Shown one piece after another: positions 48,986-60,060 of a stretch of 64,000 bases of DNA; position 1 is the stretch's first letter, and each line of letters opens with the position of its first letter. The notes beneath the pieces were generated by a model. The model saw only the letters and a list, made by a program, of their open reading frames with translations. It was not told the origin of the DNA and ran no database searches. A program made the translations under genes and the position numbers. The stretch comes from Adiantum capillus-veneris (taxonomy: Eukaryota; Streptophyta; Polypodiopsida; Polypodiales; Pteridaceae). The stretch lies in the NCBI GenBank assembly GCA_014529385.2, contig CM043953.1:81352338-81416337 (forward strand). The letters run 5' to 3'.

Positions 48986-49464
48986 CTAGTATTTTTGGGT
49001 GTTTTGCAACCCAAGTCTTTTCTTATTTATTTATTTTTTGATTTTTTGGTCCTTTTTTTCTCACCCAGCTATAGAATAGAACGTATGATAGCTCAAAACG
49101 AGCGTCTCGGTCAGAGGGACGTGCCGTGCTTTACAGCCCTTCGTTTGGTCACTTTATGCCCTCAGAATCCCTAAAACCGTCAATTTCTAGTAGGGAACTA
49201 GGCCCAAATTAGAAAGTCTAAGGGTGCAAGTGGGAAGAGAAGGGAGGAGAGTGGAGGACTTGCCCCACATGCTCTCATTCCCTCTTGAGGGGGTAGGGTA
49301 TATATATAAGAGTGAGTCTAGTATATATCATAAGACTGAGGCTTGGGCTTGGGCTTGGGGAAATGATCCCGATCCCGATCAAAATTTTAGTGTAGCCCCC
49401 CAGTCACTCATGCTTAAATATTTTCGGTTTTTGATTTTTTTAAATTTTAGTTTATATATATTTA
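48986..49464. other. Head-to-head junction region
   Basis: Presumed family-B leader on the minus side up to the start of plus-strand homology at about 49465. No LTR or primer site found, so the minus copy has lost its 5' end. Contains a short GGCTTG repeat and a TATATATAT stretch. Confidence 0.5.
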
Positions 49465-52375
49465 TGCAAGTGAAGAAATTTTGCTATTACATTGTTGCTA
49501 GCAAATTTGTTTTCTATGTGGATCATCAAGCATTGTTGTATCTAGTAAATAAACCTTGTTCCATGGGAAGAATTACACGATGGTTGTTAATTATTCTTGA
49601 GTTTGATTTTATCGTTGTGGTGAGACCCGGTAAAAGACATGTCATGGCATATCATTTGTTTTGCATACCCAATGGTGAAGCCCCTACTGGAATCGATGAT
49701 GAATTTCCCGATACTTTCCTATTTCTAGTCGAGACCATGCATAAATGGAGTGAGAAGATTGTGAACTTTTTAGTTAATGGTTTTCCACCAAAGAGCTTCG
49801 TAAAGATATAACTCAAAAACTGTTAAATGAATGTGAACCTTATTCTCTAATTGTAGGAACTCTCTACAAGCTAGGGAAGGACGACATTCTTAGATGTTGT
49901 GCTCACAAGGATGAGTATTTATACATACTGCAAGAAGCCCGCATGGGCATAGCCAGAGGACATTTCTAAGGGGAACTAACTGCTAGAAAGGTGTTGCAAT
50001 CAGGCTATTGGTGGCCTATCTTATTCAAAGATGCATCACTTTTTGCAAAAGGGTGTGAGATGAATGCCAATGTTACAAGATCACACAACAAAAGGATAAG
50101 ATGCCCTTACATCCTATTAAAGTGACTCAACCATTTGAAAAGTGGGGTTTAGACTTTGTAGGCCCAATTAGTCCGGTAGCTCGTAACACTCAATCTCCAC
50201 TCAATCTCGATATATAATTGTTGCCACGGACTATGTGACAAAGTGGGTAGAAGCCAAGGCGACATGCAAAGCTGATGCAAGGTCAACCGCCAAGTTTCTC
50301 TTTGAGAACATTATTACAAGATTTGGTTGTCCCTTTGAGTTTATGAGTGACAATCATACTCATTTGATAAATAGAGTGATAAAGAAACTCACTAAAAACT
50401 TCATGATAGCCCACCATAAGCCTACACCTTATTATCCATAAGCAAATGGCCAAGCTGAGAGCACTAACAAGACCTTAATTTCTATCTTGACCAAAACAAT
50501 GAAAGCTCATCGCACAGATTGGGATTTGAACCTGACATCAACTCTATGGGCTTATCGTACTGCTTACAAAGTGGTTATTAATTGTACACCATTCAAAATG
50601 GTATATGGCCAAGAAGCAGTTATGCCATGGGAGTTTGTAATTCCGAGTCTACGGGTAGCTTCATAAGAAGGTTGGATGGTAACCGTTTAGTTGAGCATTT
50701 CAATATATCCTTGAGAGGTTAGACGAAGAAAGGTAATTGGCTATGCAAAATGCACTTGTGGAGAAAGATAGGAGAAAGAAATGGTTTGATCATCATCTAA
50801 AGAACAAGGATAACAAGGTTGGGGATAAAGTCCTTATGTATGGAGTGCGTAACGAAAAGAAAAAGTTGAATTATGCGGGAAAAGGACCATATAGAGTATG
50901 TGAAATCACCCCACAAGGTACCATTCGTGTGGAAACTCTTGATGGAGTTGAAACCATTAATTTTCTCAATGGGAGTAAATTAAAAAGATATTATGATCCT
51001 TTAAGCCAAGAGGAGCTATGTGCCATTCATCACACAAGAAAAATTGAAAAAGATACAAGCTCAAGCTGAGGCTAAGGAGCGACAACGACGCCAACGAGAG
51101 GCCAACTTTGGAGTTACACATGCATTTCACGTTGAAACAAAGGATGATTGGTTGGACTTTGACACACCTCTATGATACCCTATTGAGGTAAATAGCGCCT
51201 ATGGGAAAGTGCTATATAACACTTTATTGGACATGGGTGCTAAATATAATATGTTATCATATGGAGTGTGGTGTTAGTTAGGAAAGCCATCTCTATCTGA
51301 GAGTATCATCCAAGTCAAGGGTATCAACAAGAAAAAAACTACGGTGTTTGAAATCTGACACACTTCTGTCAGTTATGAAAACGGGGTTGTAGCTCAAGAT
51401 TTGTTGGTCATGCCTACTAGAACTATGGAAGGTAATACAAACCTAGGGCACACGTGGATGATAGCGACCAAATGCACTATTGATTGGGAGACTAGGAGAG
51501 TGACAACACAAAAATCAACTCTTAGCCCTACCACTCAAGCGATAGTCCCTGAGACATCACCTCTCGAGAAAATACAACCTAAAATAGTGCTTGTCCAAGA
51601 GGCTGAACCATCTGTAACTATAGCCCAAGCCTCTAGAGCTTCAACTTCTGTTTTGCTGAAATAAAACATGAGACACACAAGACTCAGTGTAATATAACAA
51701 AGATAACATACAAATGGATCCCTAAAGCTTCTTTAGCGACTATTTTTTATGCTAAAAAATAGGAGCCTTGTAAGAGATGCCTCACTTGCTCCAAGAAATG
51801 TAAGAAAATGTTGCGTTGGATTCCTACACAACTATTGGAAACCCAATGCTACTATGAAGGGAATGATCAAATCTAGGCGCCAAAACATAAATTGTGTTCT
51901 TACCTATCACCTATAGACCCATGGGAGTCAAATCCTGTAACGATAAAGCCGATTGAAGATCGTGGGAAGGGAAAGATCATAGAACACTATATACCTGATC
52001 CGAAGCTAGTTTGGATACCCAAGCAAGAAAGGCTTGTTTCACTCAGCTCAATCATAGAAAAAACAAATGAAGCTTCTTACTCTTCATGTAGTTCTTCAAC
52101 AGGAATACAAGCTTCGACACAACCTCCACCTACCATTGTAAATATCCATACAAACAAGAAAGAATTTTCACCTCCTGTTGTAAGTTCACCACCTACAACA
52201 ATGTTGCAAGTAAAATCATGGGAGAGTACCCTACCACCCTTGCAACTAGATGAAACACCTAGGGTGATCAGAAACTATTGGTCAAAGTCTTCACCCCATA
52301 ACAACTTGGAACAATCGGTTTCAAAAGGTGACGACATCGTTCCAAAAGGTATGATCTACCCAAGGAAGGGGGGAG
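49465..52375 (+). pseudogene. Inverted family-B copy: RNase H to W-x-P-K tail
   Basis: Plus-strand, roughly 80% identical to the minus-strand copy by eye and full of stops. Order: RNase H end (FVFYVDHQALLYLVNKPCS), HHCC finger region (decayed), integrase core (about 50100-50640, with FENIITRFGCPFEFMSDN), C-terminal module (50737-51069, KVGDKVLMYGVRNEKKK), retropepsin 2 (51190-51480; LDMGAKYN where the other copy has LDTGAKHN, then LGHTWMIATKCTIDW), and W-x-P-K motifs (YKWIPKASL, LRWIPTQLL, LVWIPKQERL). Gag, retropepsin 1 and RT are absent. It confirms that retropepsin 2 and the W motifs belong to the family. Confidence 0.85.
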
Positions 52376-54004
52376 TGTTTGCTGACATCCCTCATTCACT
52401 TGCTCTCCTCTTAACCTTTCTCCCTGACCTCTCAATCTCCCAATATTAGGAAATATATATATATATAGCCCAATACTCAAGAAAATAAAAACAAAAAAGT
52501 AAAAGAGCAAGAGCCACCAAACAAAAAGCTGGAAACCTACAAATTCTAGTACACGACCCAAAATCATAAAAACACATTATGCACAAGGACACGACCTTAT
52601 GACACGACCCTTATGATATTTACACACTAACCATAATTTATCTGTGTGTATAGATATGGCTAGTACGCTAGAGTCATGCACTCCTACTTTGGGTGAGAGG
52701 TACCCTCTTTACTTATCACAAGTGTTTCACATAGTCTACCCGGTGCTTGATAGTGAATGGGATTTGGTAGATATGCTAGCATGTGAGAAGAGTTTCAAGG
52801 AATTAGAGTGGCTGATACGTCTCTTGACCACAACTGATCTATACTTAGTGGAGGACGTCTCTCCAATTGCACAAGCTTATCCTCTTGACCAAGATGACTA
52901 GAGACATCTTGTGACATTCTTAGTGAACATTTTTGCCTCTAATGATGAGAAAGAGTTACATGATTACACAGATGGCACGTATGGTCTCACGAATGATGAC
53001 TTTGTTTTTCTTGACGAGGGGTTTAGACCTAGGGCTACCCGCCCATCTACTCAATATCATGTTCCCTTGACCCTCTAGGGAGGGGCAAATAATTAGATTA
53101 GGATTCTTGATGTTGATTTGATTGTGTTCAATAAAAGTTGGTGCCTCTTTCCCCTCTTAGAGGTATTCTTTCTGTTTTCTAGTGTGTACATGAATGAGTT
53201 ACAGTAGTTGGGATTTTGAACTTCATGGAATCTTTGTCTTGTTCACTCTTCGAATCGAGTGCGACCATCAACATGAACAGGTGTTTCTTGTCCATTAGCA
53301 TTGCCTCTTGTTTTTTTAGCATCCATGTTTGTCTGCTTTAACTGTGACTGGTAGCAAAATATTCAACACATTTGCTTAGTATTAAACATTAGATTTAATA
53401 TAATTTTCTGTCATAATCTCTTGTTTAGGTTTAAGAATCAAGCAGTTTGACTAAGCTAGTTTGACTAAGATAGTCATTAGAGATCTTCTCTTAATACCAT
53501 GGGAAATGCCTTGCTAATTGTCAAAGGCTACTTTAGGTTCTTAATCCGATTTAGACAGCATTGTGTGCAATGTACTAGTGATTTCTAGTGGGCTTAATCT
53601 CTCTTGACCTTTAGTTTAGCTATTATAAAGGGAGTTTACTATTGTGATGAGCCTGGGGAGGGTAACAATGTCAATATGACCCCCCAAAGTTACAAAATTG
53701 AAAGGCAATGAAAAAAAAAAACAGAAGTGCCAAGAATGTAAAATCGTAATTTGGTACTTCACTCACATGTGTTGCCTATGGTACTACAACCCTAGAGGTT
53801 CCCAGTGTTGGCGCTTTTCCTTGAAAAGCAAAAAGCCCAAGGCATACAAAATAAGCACACACATCCAAAATTGAATCAGTGTGAAAAACTTCAGGGGGTC
53901 AAACAAAGGGAATAATGCAAGCAATGATTTCATAAGCAATTCCTTTTATCATAGCTTAACTAGACAGTCTTTTAGGTATAGTCTCTAGTCATCCCTTGAA
54001 CATG

Positions 54005-54006
<2 letters not shown>
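52376..54006 (+). repeat. Inner family-B LTR-like sequence, inverted copy
   Basis: Begins TGTTTGCTGACATCC directly after the purine tract at 52358-52375 and ends at GAACATGAAATA before a TA run. Opposite in orientation to 37706-39327. Confidence 0.5.
52656..53080 (+). pseudogene. ORF152 homologue, broken
   Basis: Reads MASTLESCTPTLGERYP and stays close to the minus-strand ORF152, with a TAG after PLDQDD (near 52899) and a diverged C-terminus. Conserved blocks include LEWLIRLLTTTDLYL and DYTDGTYGL. Confidence 0.55.

Positions 54007-54047
<41 letters not shown>
54007..54047. repeat. (TA)n microsatellite
   Basis: About 20 TA units exactly at the edge of the inverted arm. It may have seeded the breakpoint. 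Confidence 0.95.
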
Positions 54048-54049
<2 letters not shown>

Positions 54050-54542
54050 AGGCGACGACCGCGCGCAGTTTAGGTGACCCTTTCTTGGCCACACACACTG
54101 TCAACACCTACCTAACCTCTCTGTCAACAGCTCTCAGACAGCTCACTACCTTATCTACTTACTAACAGTGCTGCTAACCACTAACTAATCTACTAACTAA
54201 TATGTTAACCACTTTGCTAACTGCTTACTGACAGTGGGCTAACTGTCCACCTACTTCCTCTCTCACTACCTTACTGTGTACAGACTGTGTGCAAACAGAA
54301 ATTGCTAACTGCCTTCCTACTTATTCATTCACTGCGAACAAGCTAACGACTACTAATTGTGCAAAGACTGTGTGCAAACAGAAAACACAACATTATGCAG
54401 AAATCACAAAACTTGCAGACAATATAGAAATTAACAACTTGCAGAAAAATAACTCATTCCTCTTCCTCTTCCTCTTCTTTCCTACTACAAACAACTCATA
54501 GGAGAAGCACAAAGTGCCTCTTGGGCTTAGTGCAGGGCGATT
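54048..54542 (-). other. Outer Gypsy leader
   Basis: Noncoding sequence between the primer site and the inverted arm, with a loosely repeated CTAACTGCTTACTGACAG-like vocabulary on the plus strand (54100-54300). No ORF. Confidence 0.5.
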
Positions 54543-54560
54543 CCCCGGCAGCGGCGCCAA
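54543..54560 (-). other. Gypsy primer binding site
   Basis: Minus strand reads TGGCGCCGCTGCCGGGGA, four bases from the 5' LTR. This is the common plant Gypsy primer site, complementary to tRNA-Asp apart from one position against the usual CGTTGCC form. Confidence 0.9.
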
Positions 54561-54801
54561 AAATGTGTGCTCCTTGCCGCACTGTTGAAGCAAGGGCCTT
54601 GCCTAACACTGTGTGCGAGCCATAGACGGCTCCAAGCACACAACTAGCTTAACTAGCAAGCTCAAAAGAGGGCAATGGTGTGTCACTCACCGCTCTATGC
54701 TCCTGCCGTGGAGGATTCATCGCCGCGAAGAAGAAGGAGCCGCCGCTTCGCTGCGCTCAACCGCTTTGTCGCCGCCGTGCCGTCGTCGCAATGCTCGATC
54801 G

Positions 54802-54941
<140 letters not shown>

Positions 54942-55023
54942 AGGAGGTGAAGAAGAAGAAGATGGAGCAAGAGCACTCTTCTATTGCACAAATGAGAGAA
55001 TAAGTGAATTTTAGGTTTAGTTG

Positions 55024-55034
55024 GCTTTTATATG
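55024..55034 (-). promoter_or_regulatory. TATA box in the Gypsy 5' LTR
   Basis: CATATAAAAGC on the minus strand, with a CCAAT word (GACCAATAGG) about 110 bases upstream. It has the layout of a Pol II promoter driving the minus-strand element. Confidence 0.6.
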
Positions 55035-55236
55035 AGCTCACCCCATTCACACTTGGGCGCCCATGCTTAGCCAACTAATCCCTTGAATGTCCCAGTTAGA
55101 GTGTGCCTCTCATCGGAGATCACTCTTACCCTTTTCCTATTGGTCCGACAAGCCCGGTACTTGACTCTACCAAATACATAATACACGTCCGTCGTAGGTG
55201 ATGGGGTGTCCGTGAGCCGTGAGGGTTAACACAACT

Positions 55237-55342
55237 TCAGCTTGTCAAAGTTCACACCACAGAAAATCCTGCTGATCTACTTACAAAAGAACTTCCATCA
55301 GAGAGCTTTGCGCATTTTCGCAAGCAGTTAGGTGTAGGGTAG
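55237..55342 (+). pseudogene. Copia-2 gag-pol, 3' end
   Basis: Continues the RNase H frame after the Gypsy: QLVKVHTTENPADLLTKEL and HFRKQLGVG, then TAG. The NPAD-TK block is the normal Copia C-terminus. It joins the 5' part across the CAACT duplication. Confidence 0.9.
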
Positions 55343-55419
55343 TACATCACTTCTCTACATCTCTTGTATATTAGCTTGTATAGTAGCTTCTCTCACACTT
55401 AAAGTACCACATTGGACTT

Positions 55420-55431
55420 TAAGTGGGAGGT
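55420..55431 (+). other. Copia-2 polypurine tract
   Basis: TAAGTGGGAGGT directly before the 3' LTR. Confidence 0.8.
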
Positions 55432-55623
55432 TGTTGGGGTATAAAGCCCAATGTGGTCGCCCAGGTAAGTGGGCGGGCCGCCAGGTATGTACACATATTC
55501 TTTTGTTAAAACCTAATAAGAACTCACTATGCTCTACACATTACAGTAGAGCGAGTTCAACATATCGTCGTGCTCTTCTTCTTGCACTCTCTCTCGCGTC
55601 GCACTTCCACTCGTACTCCTTCA
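55432..55623 (+). repeat. Copia-2 3' LTR
   Basis: 192 bp, the same length as its partner with about eight substitutions; followed by ACAAG. Confidence 0.95.
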
Positions 55624-56085
55624 ACAAGATGGTCCATGCATTCACATTATGCATTATTGTGTCGTCCTTTAAAAGGACCCTTTGATTTCTCCAAGATTCA
55701 TGTATTGACATTTCAAACTCTGGGCTTGTAATAGATATTGCATCTGTAACTAGAGGATCAAGATGTCCCCTTGTTCATCAACACTGTAGCTTTCATTTGT
55801 GTTAATTACGTTGTCATTAATTATGCATTTTTGCAAAAGAAGTTAGGCCATCGAACAACACTCCATAATGAGATTTGGAGAGATGTAGTATCCATTGTAG
55901 AAAAAGAGAGGACCACATCCTTCAAACATTCCTCTACTAGTATAGATACATTTCCTTGCCCTATCTTTGTACCACCACAAGTGGAATCAGGATCTACTCT
56001 ACACACACAACCAATACCAACAATTTCATTATCAAGTACCATATATACTTTCTCCCTAGATTCAAAGTCCATCCTGTAAGTTGAA
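55624..56085 (-). pseudogene. DUF7869-type gene, upstream part
   Basis: Minus-strand sequence on the far side of Copia-2. A probable exon starts after a splice-acceptor-like CAACTTACAG near 56078 and reads MDFESREKVYMVLDNEIVG ... CRVDPDS ... TSLQISLWSVVRWPNFF. This recalls, by pattern only, the small domain with an I-A-W-P type ending found in plant CACTA-associated proteins. It reaches a TAA near 55822. Further down, KDDTIMHNVNAWTI leads straight to the Copia-2 insertion point and into the frame at 31551. No start codon identified. Confidence 0.5.
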
Positions 56086-56214
56086 AAGAAACACCTTGTT
56101 AATTTCATATGTATAGATAAATTCTCTTTGAAAAAAGATGTATAAGTTACATTACACATTACATAAGGGTTGTGAATACTATAACTCTATAGACATTGCT
56201 ATATTAGATCATAG
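56086..56214. other. Spacer
   Basis: Short AT-rich stretch before the satellite; presumably intron or upstream flank of the transposase-like gene. Confidence 0.4.
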
Positions 56215-57960
56215 CTTGGACAAGTGGTGGACCTAGTTGTAATGGCCAGTGTCCAAGGTGCTATTTTAGGAACTTGCTTGTCAATGTCCAAGTATCTCTT
56301 GCTTCTTCAAATGGAGGTAAGGTTGGACAAGGGGGGATCTTGAAACCAAAATCCCCTTTCTATATGACGTAAATCTTGGGACCTAGTTCTAATGGCTATT
56401 GTTCAAGGTGAACTATTGTAGGAACTTGCTTCCCAATGTCCAAATATCCCTTGCTTCTTTCAATGGAAGTAAGGTTGGACAAGTGGTGGATCTTGAAACC
56501 GACAGTCCCTATTTCTATATGAGAGTAAATCTTGGACAAGTGATGGACCTAGACTTAATGTCCACTTTCCAAGGTGGTATTGTAGGAACTTGATTCCCAA
56601 TGTGCAAGTATCTCTTTCTTCTTTCAATGGAAGTATGGTTGGACAAGTGGTGGACCTAGTTAATGTACAAGGTGAAGTATTGTAGGAACTTGCTTCCCAA
56701 TGTCCAAGTAGCCCTTGCTTCTTTAAATGGAAGTAAGGTTGAACAAGTGGTGGAGCTTGAAACCAACAGTCCCTTTTTCTATATGAGAGTAAATCTTGGA
56801 CAAGTGATGGATCTAGTTTTAATGTCTAGTTTCCAAGGTGGTATTGTAGGTACTTGATTCCCAATGTGCAAGTACCTCTTTCTTCTTTCAATGGGAGTAT
56901 GGTTGGACAAGTGGTGGACCTAGTTAATGTACAAAGTTAACTATTGTAGGGCGTTGGTTATCAATGTCTAAGTAGCCCTTGCTTCTTTTAATGGAAGTAA
57001 AGTTGGACAAGTGGTGGAGCTTGAAACCGACAGTCCCTTTTTCTATATGAGAGTAAAGCTTGGACAAGTGGTGGACATAGTTTTAATGTCCAGTTTCCAA
57101 GGTGGTATTGTAGGAACTTGATTCCCAATGTGCAAGTATCTCTTGCTTCTTTCAATGGAAGTATGGTTGGACAAGTGGTGGACCTATTTAATGTATAAGG
57201 AAAATTATTGTAGGGCCTTGGTTCTCAATGTACAAGTAGCCCTTGCTTCTTTTAATGGAAGTAAGGTTGGACAAGTGGTGGAGCTTGAAACTAGAAGTCC
57301 CTTTTATATACGAGAGTAAAGGTTGGACAAGTGGTGGGCCTAGTTTCTAATGGCCAGTGTCCAAGGTGGTGTAGGATCTTGGTTCCCAATGTCCAAGTAT
57401 CTCTTGCTTCTTTCAATGCAAGTAAGGCTGGACAAGTGATGGATCTTGAAACCAAAAGTCCCTTTCTAAATGAGAGTAAATGTTGGACAAGTGCTGGACC
57501 TAGTTTTAGTGAACAATGTCCAAGATAAACTATTGTAGGGCCTTGCTTCTCGATGTCCAAGTAGCCCCTTGCTTATTTTAATGGAACAAAAATGGAGCAG
57601 TGGTGGATCTTGAAACAAAAACCCCTATTTTATTTGAGGGTAGCTTGGACAAGTGGTGGTCCTAGTTTTAATGGCCAAGGTTCAAGGTGAACTACAAGCA
57701 GTTAGTCCAACTATAATAGAGTATAGCTTGGACAAGTGGTGGACCTCCAAGTTTTAATGAAAAACATAGGATAATTTCAAGGCTTTACTTCCCAATGTCC
57801 AAGTAGCCCTTGCTTTTTTCAATGGAACAAGGTTGAAAGTAGGGCCTTTGTTCTCAATGTCCGATTAGCCCTTGCTTTCTTCAATGGAAGCTTGGAGAAG
57901 TGGTGGACATAGTTTTAATGGCCAATGCTAAAGGTGAATTACTAGATGAGCTAGTAGCTT
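56215..57960. repeat. Satellite array 1 (about 265-bp units)
   Basis: Diverged tandem repeat of roughly six units. Each unit holds two or more copies of TTGGACAAGTGGTGGACCTAG or variants, plus conserved words (CAATGTCCAAGTAGCCC, CTTGCTTCTTTCAATGGAAG, GAAACCGACAGTCCC). Order decays after 57600. No coding capacity. Confidence 0.9.
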
Positions 57961-58269
57961 CCTGAAGTCAAAGAAGTACTTGCTTCAACAAGGACAAGCG
58001 GTAAAGATTTGACAATTGGTGAAATTTACCCCCAAGCTTGCTATGACGAGAATAGCTTTGAGCGTAGTTTAAGCATGTTGTGGATATGGTCAATGTTCTA
58101 GGAAAATTTTGAGTTCTGAGCTCCAAAATAGAGTCATTCTCCACCACATATTTTTGTTGATTGTCCTTGGTGAGTTGTGAAGCAAGGAAAGAGTCTAGGT
58201 TTTAAATACAAAGATTATCTAAGCTAGACCACAATTGAGAAAGTGGAATAGGGTGGTGCAACAAGAGTT
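57961..58269. other. Spacer, no feature seen
   Basis: Unique-looking AT-rich sequence between the satellite and the GC-rich minisatellite. Confidence 0.6.
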
Positions 58270-58856
58270 TAGATTGGGGTTTGGTGTAGCACCCCAAGCG
58301 GGGTCCCATGGGGTTTGGGGCAGCGTCCCAAGCAGGGTCAAGGGGCGGCAGCCCATGTGGGCTTAGGGGAAACACCCTGAGCCCGGTGGAGGGGTGGCAG
58401 CCCCCGTGGGGTTTGGGGCAGCACCCCAAGCGGGGTCAAGGGGTAGCAGCCCCTGTGGGTCCAGGGGAAACGCCTCGAGCAGGGTCCAGGGGCGGCAGCC
58501 CCCATGGGGTTTGGGGCAGCACCCCAAGCAGTCAAGGGGAGGTAGCCCCTCTGGGATTTGGGGCAACGCCTCGAGCAACAAGGTTGAGGGCAGCAGCCCC
58601 CATGGGGTTTGGGGCAGCTCCCCAAGCGAGGGCAAGGGGCAGCAGCCCCTGTGGGGTTTGGGACGACGCTCCGAGCAGGGTCGAGGGGCGGTAGCCCCAA
58701 CGGGGTTTGGGATAGCGTCCCAAGTAGGGTCAAGGGGCGGCAGCCCCTATGGAGTTCGGGGCAATTCCCTGAGCAGGGTTGAGGGTCGGTAGCCCCCACG
58801 GGGTTTGGGGTAATGCCCCAAGCGAGGTCAAGGGGCGACAGTCCCTAAGAAGTTTT
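58270..58856. repeat. GC-rich minisatellite (about 49-50-bp units)
   Basis: About twelve units built on GGGGTTTGGGGCAGC, CCCCAAGC and GGGGCGGCAGCCCC. G-runs lie on the plus strand. Long frames exist on both strands only because the unit lacks stops. Compositionally very different from its AT-rich surroundings. Confidence 0.92.
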
Positions 58857-60060
58857 TAATGTAGAAAATGAATGAGGTTTTACCTCTTTTTAACATGAAT
58901 TTTTACTTGTACGGTATGCATAATTTACTCAAAACGAAAGCAAATCGCTCAAAAGGTCTAGTGAGTTTTAAGTTTTAAAGTACACGTGGCATTTTAGATA
59001 ACCCTACCACAAAAACACACAGCGAACCAAGAAAAACACAGACGAAACAGGGGAGATTCATTCTTGCACGCAGAGAGGGATTTCTTACTCGCACACACAA
59101 GGAAACCATAGCGCATGGAAAACAGGTTGTGCACAACATGATAGGGACGACATCGCATTCAAAAGAGGGATGACAAAGGCAATCACACTCAAGGCTTCAA
59201 CATCACAGAAAGCAGAATATTGTACTGTGTAAGTCCAAAGCGTTTGACAAGGTGCATTTCATCTCCCCCTCTGTCTCTCTCTCACTCTCCATCTACATCA
59301 GGTTTCATTCTTTATGTTTTTCTCTCCAAGAAACCAAAACAGTTCTCTTTCTCTGTGCTACCTTCTTACACACACACATATACATGGATGTTCTGCATAC
59401 ACACACAACCCATACATAAACATGATAAAACTCCTTTCCTTCACGCTGTTTACCTTCCTTCCTCCCATAAAGACCCACATACACACCAAATCACACATAT
59501 TTATATAGATACTCTATCTCTCTCACACATACATATACACAAAATACAAATTTCTAATTCTTGCTCTATTTGGCCTACTTCTGTATGTGCATCCATCGGT
59601 AATAATGTAGTGTATGCATGTTATGAATATGACTGGTAGTGTGTTTGCTTTGCCTATGTATGTAGGTACATATGTTTATGTATATGTGTGGTAGAAATGT
59701 ATACTATCTCATGGTGATATACATACAGAACATACAAATACATATGCTTGTACATGACATAGTATGGATACATGGCATACATACATATACACATATTTTT
59801 TTTTTGTACATAAGCATGTAAATTTTAGTAGTTGACTTACTTGTGTCTTCTAGTGAAGTTGCTTTCTTTGGTATTTTGCTGCTTTCCGTCTAACGCCTCT
59901 GCAAATGTGATTCCTTCTTTAATTTCTCAACAAAGGTAACATAGCTTACTGAGGTTTCTAATGAACATGATAGTTGAAACTAGGAGAGGCTCATAGATAA
60001 TACATGAAATGAAAATTTACCTAATATTGGGATGAAATAAGATAGGTTCTCAGTATAAAG
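58857..60060. other. 1.2 kb without gene; CA/TA-rich
   Basis: Contains several short ACACAC and ACATATAC stretches (59370-59810) and a T run near 59800. No ORF with recognisable content. Confidence 0.6.

Larger units (their letters stand above)
37706..54006. repeat. Large inverted repeat (arms 37706-42260 and 49465-54006)
   Basis: The two arms are the same family-B segment (RNase H to LTR) in opposite orientation, about 4.5 kb each with a 7.2-kb spacer holding RT to gag. Divergence is about 17-20% by eye in the windows compared, so the arms come from different family members or the duplication is old. Confidence 0.85.

Noticed and set aside
58202-58799. Long Gly/Pro-rich ORFs on both strands
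   Set aside because: Stop-free translation of the GC-rich minisatellite; the same unit is open in several frames.
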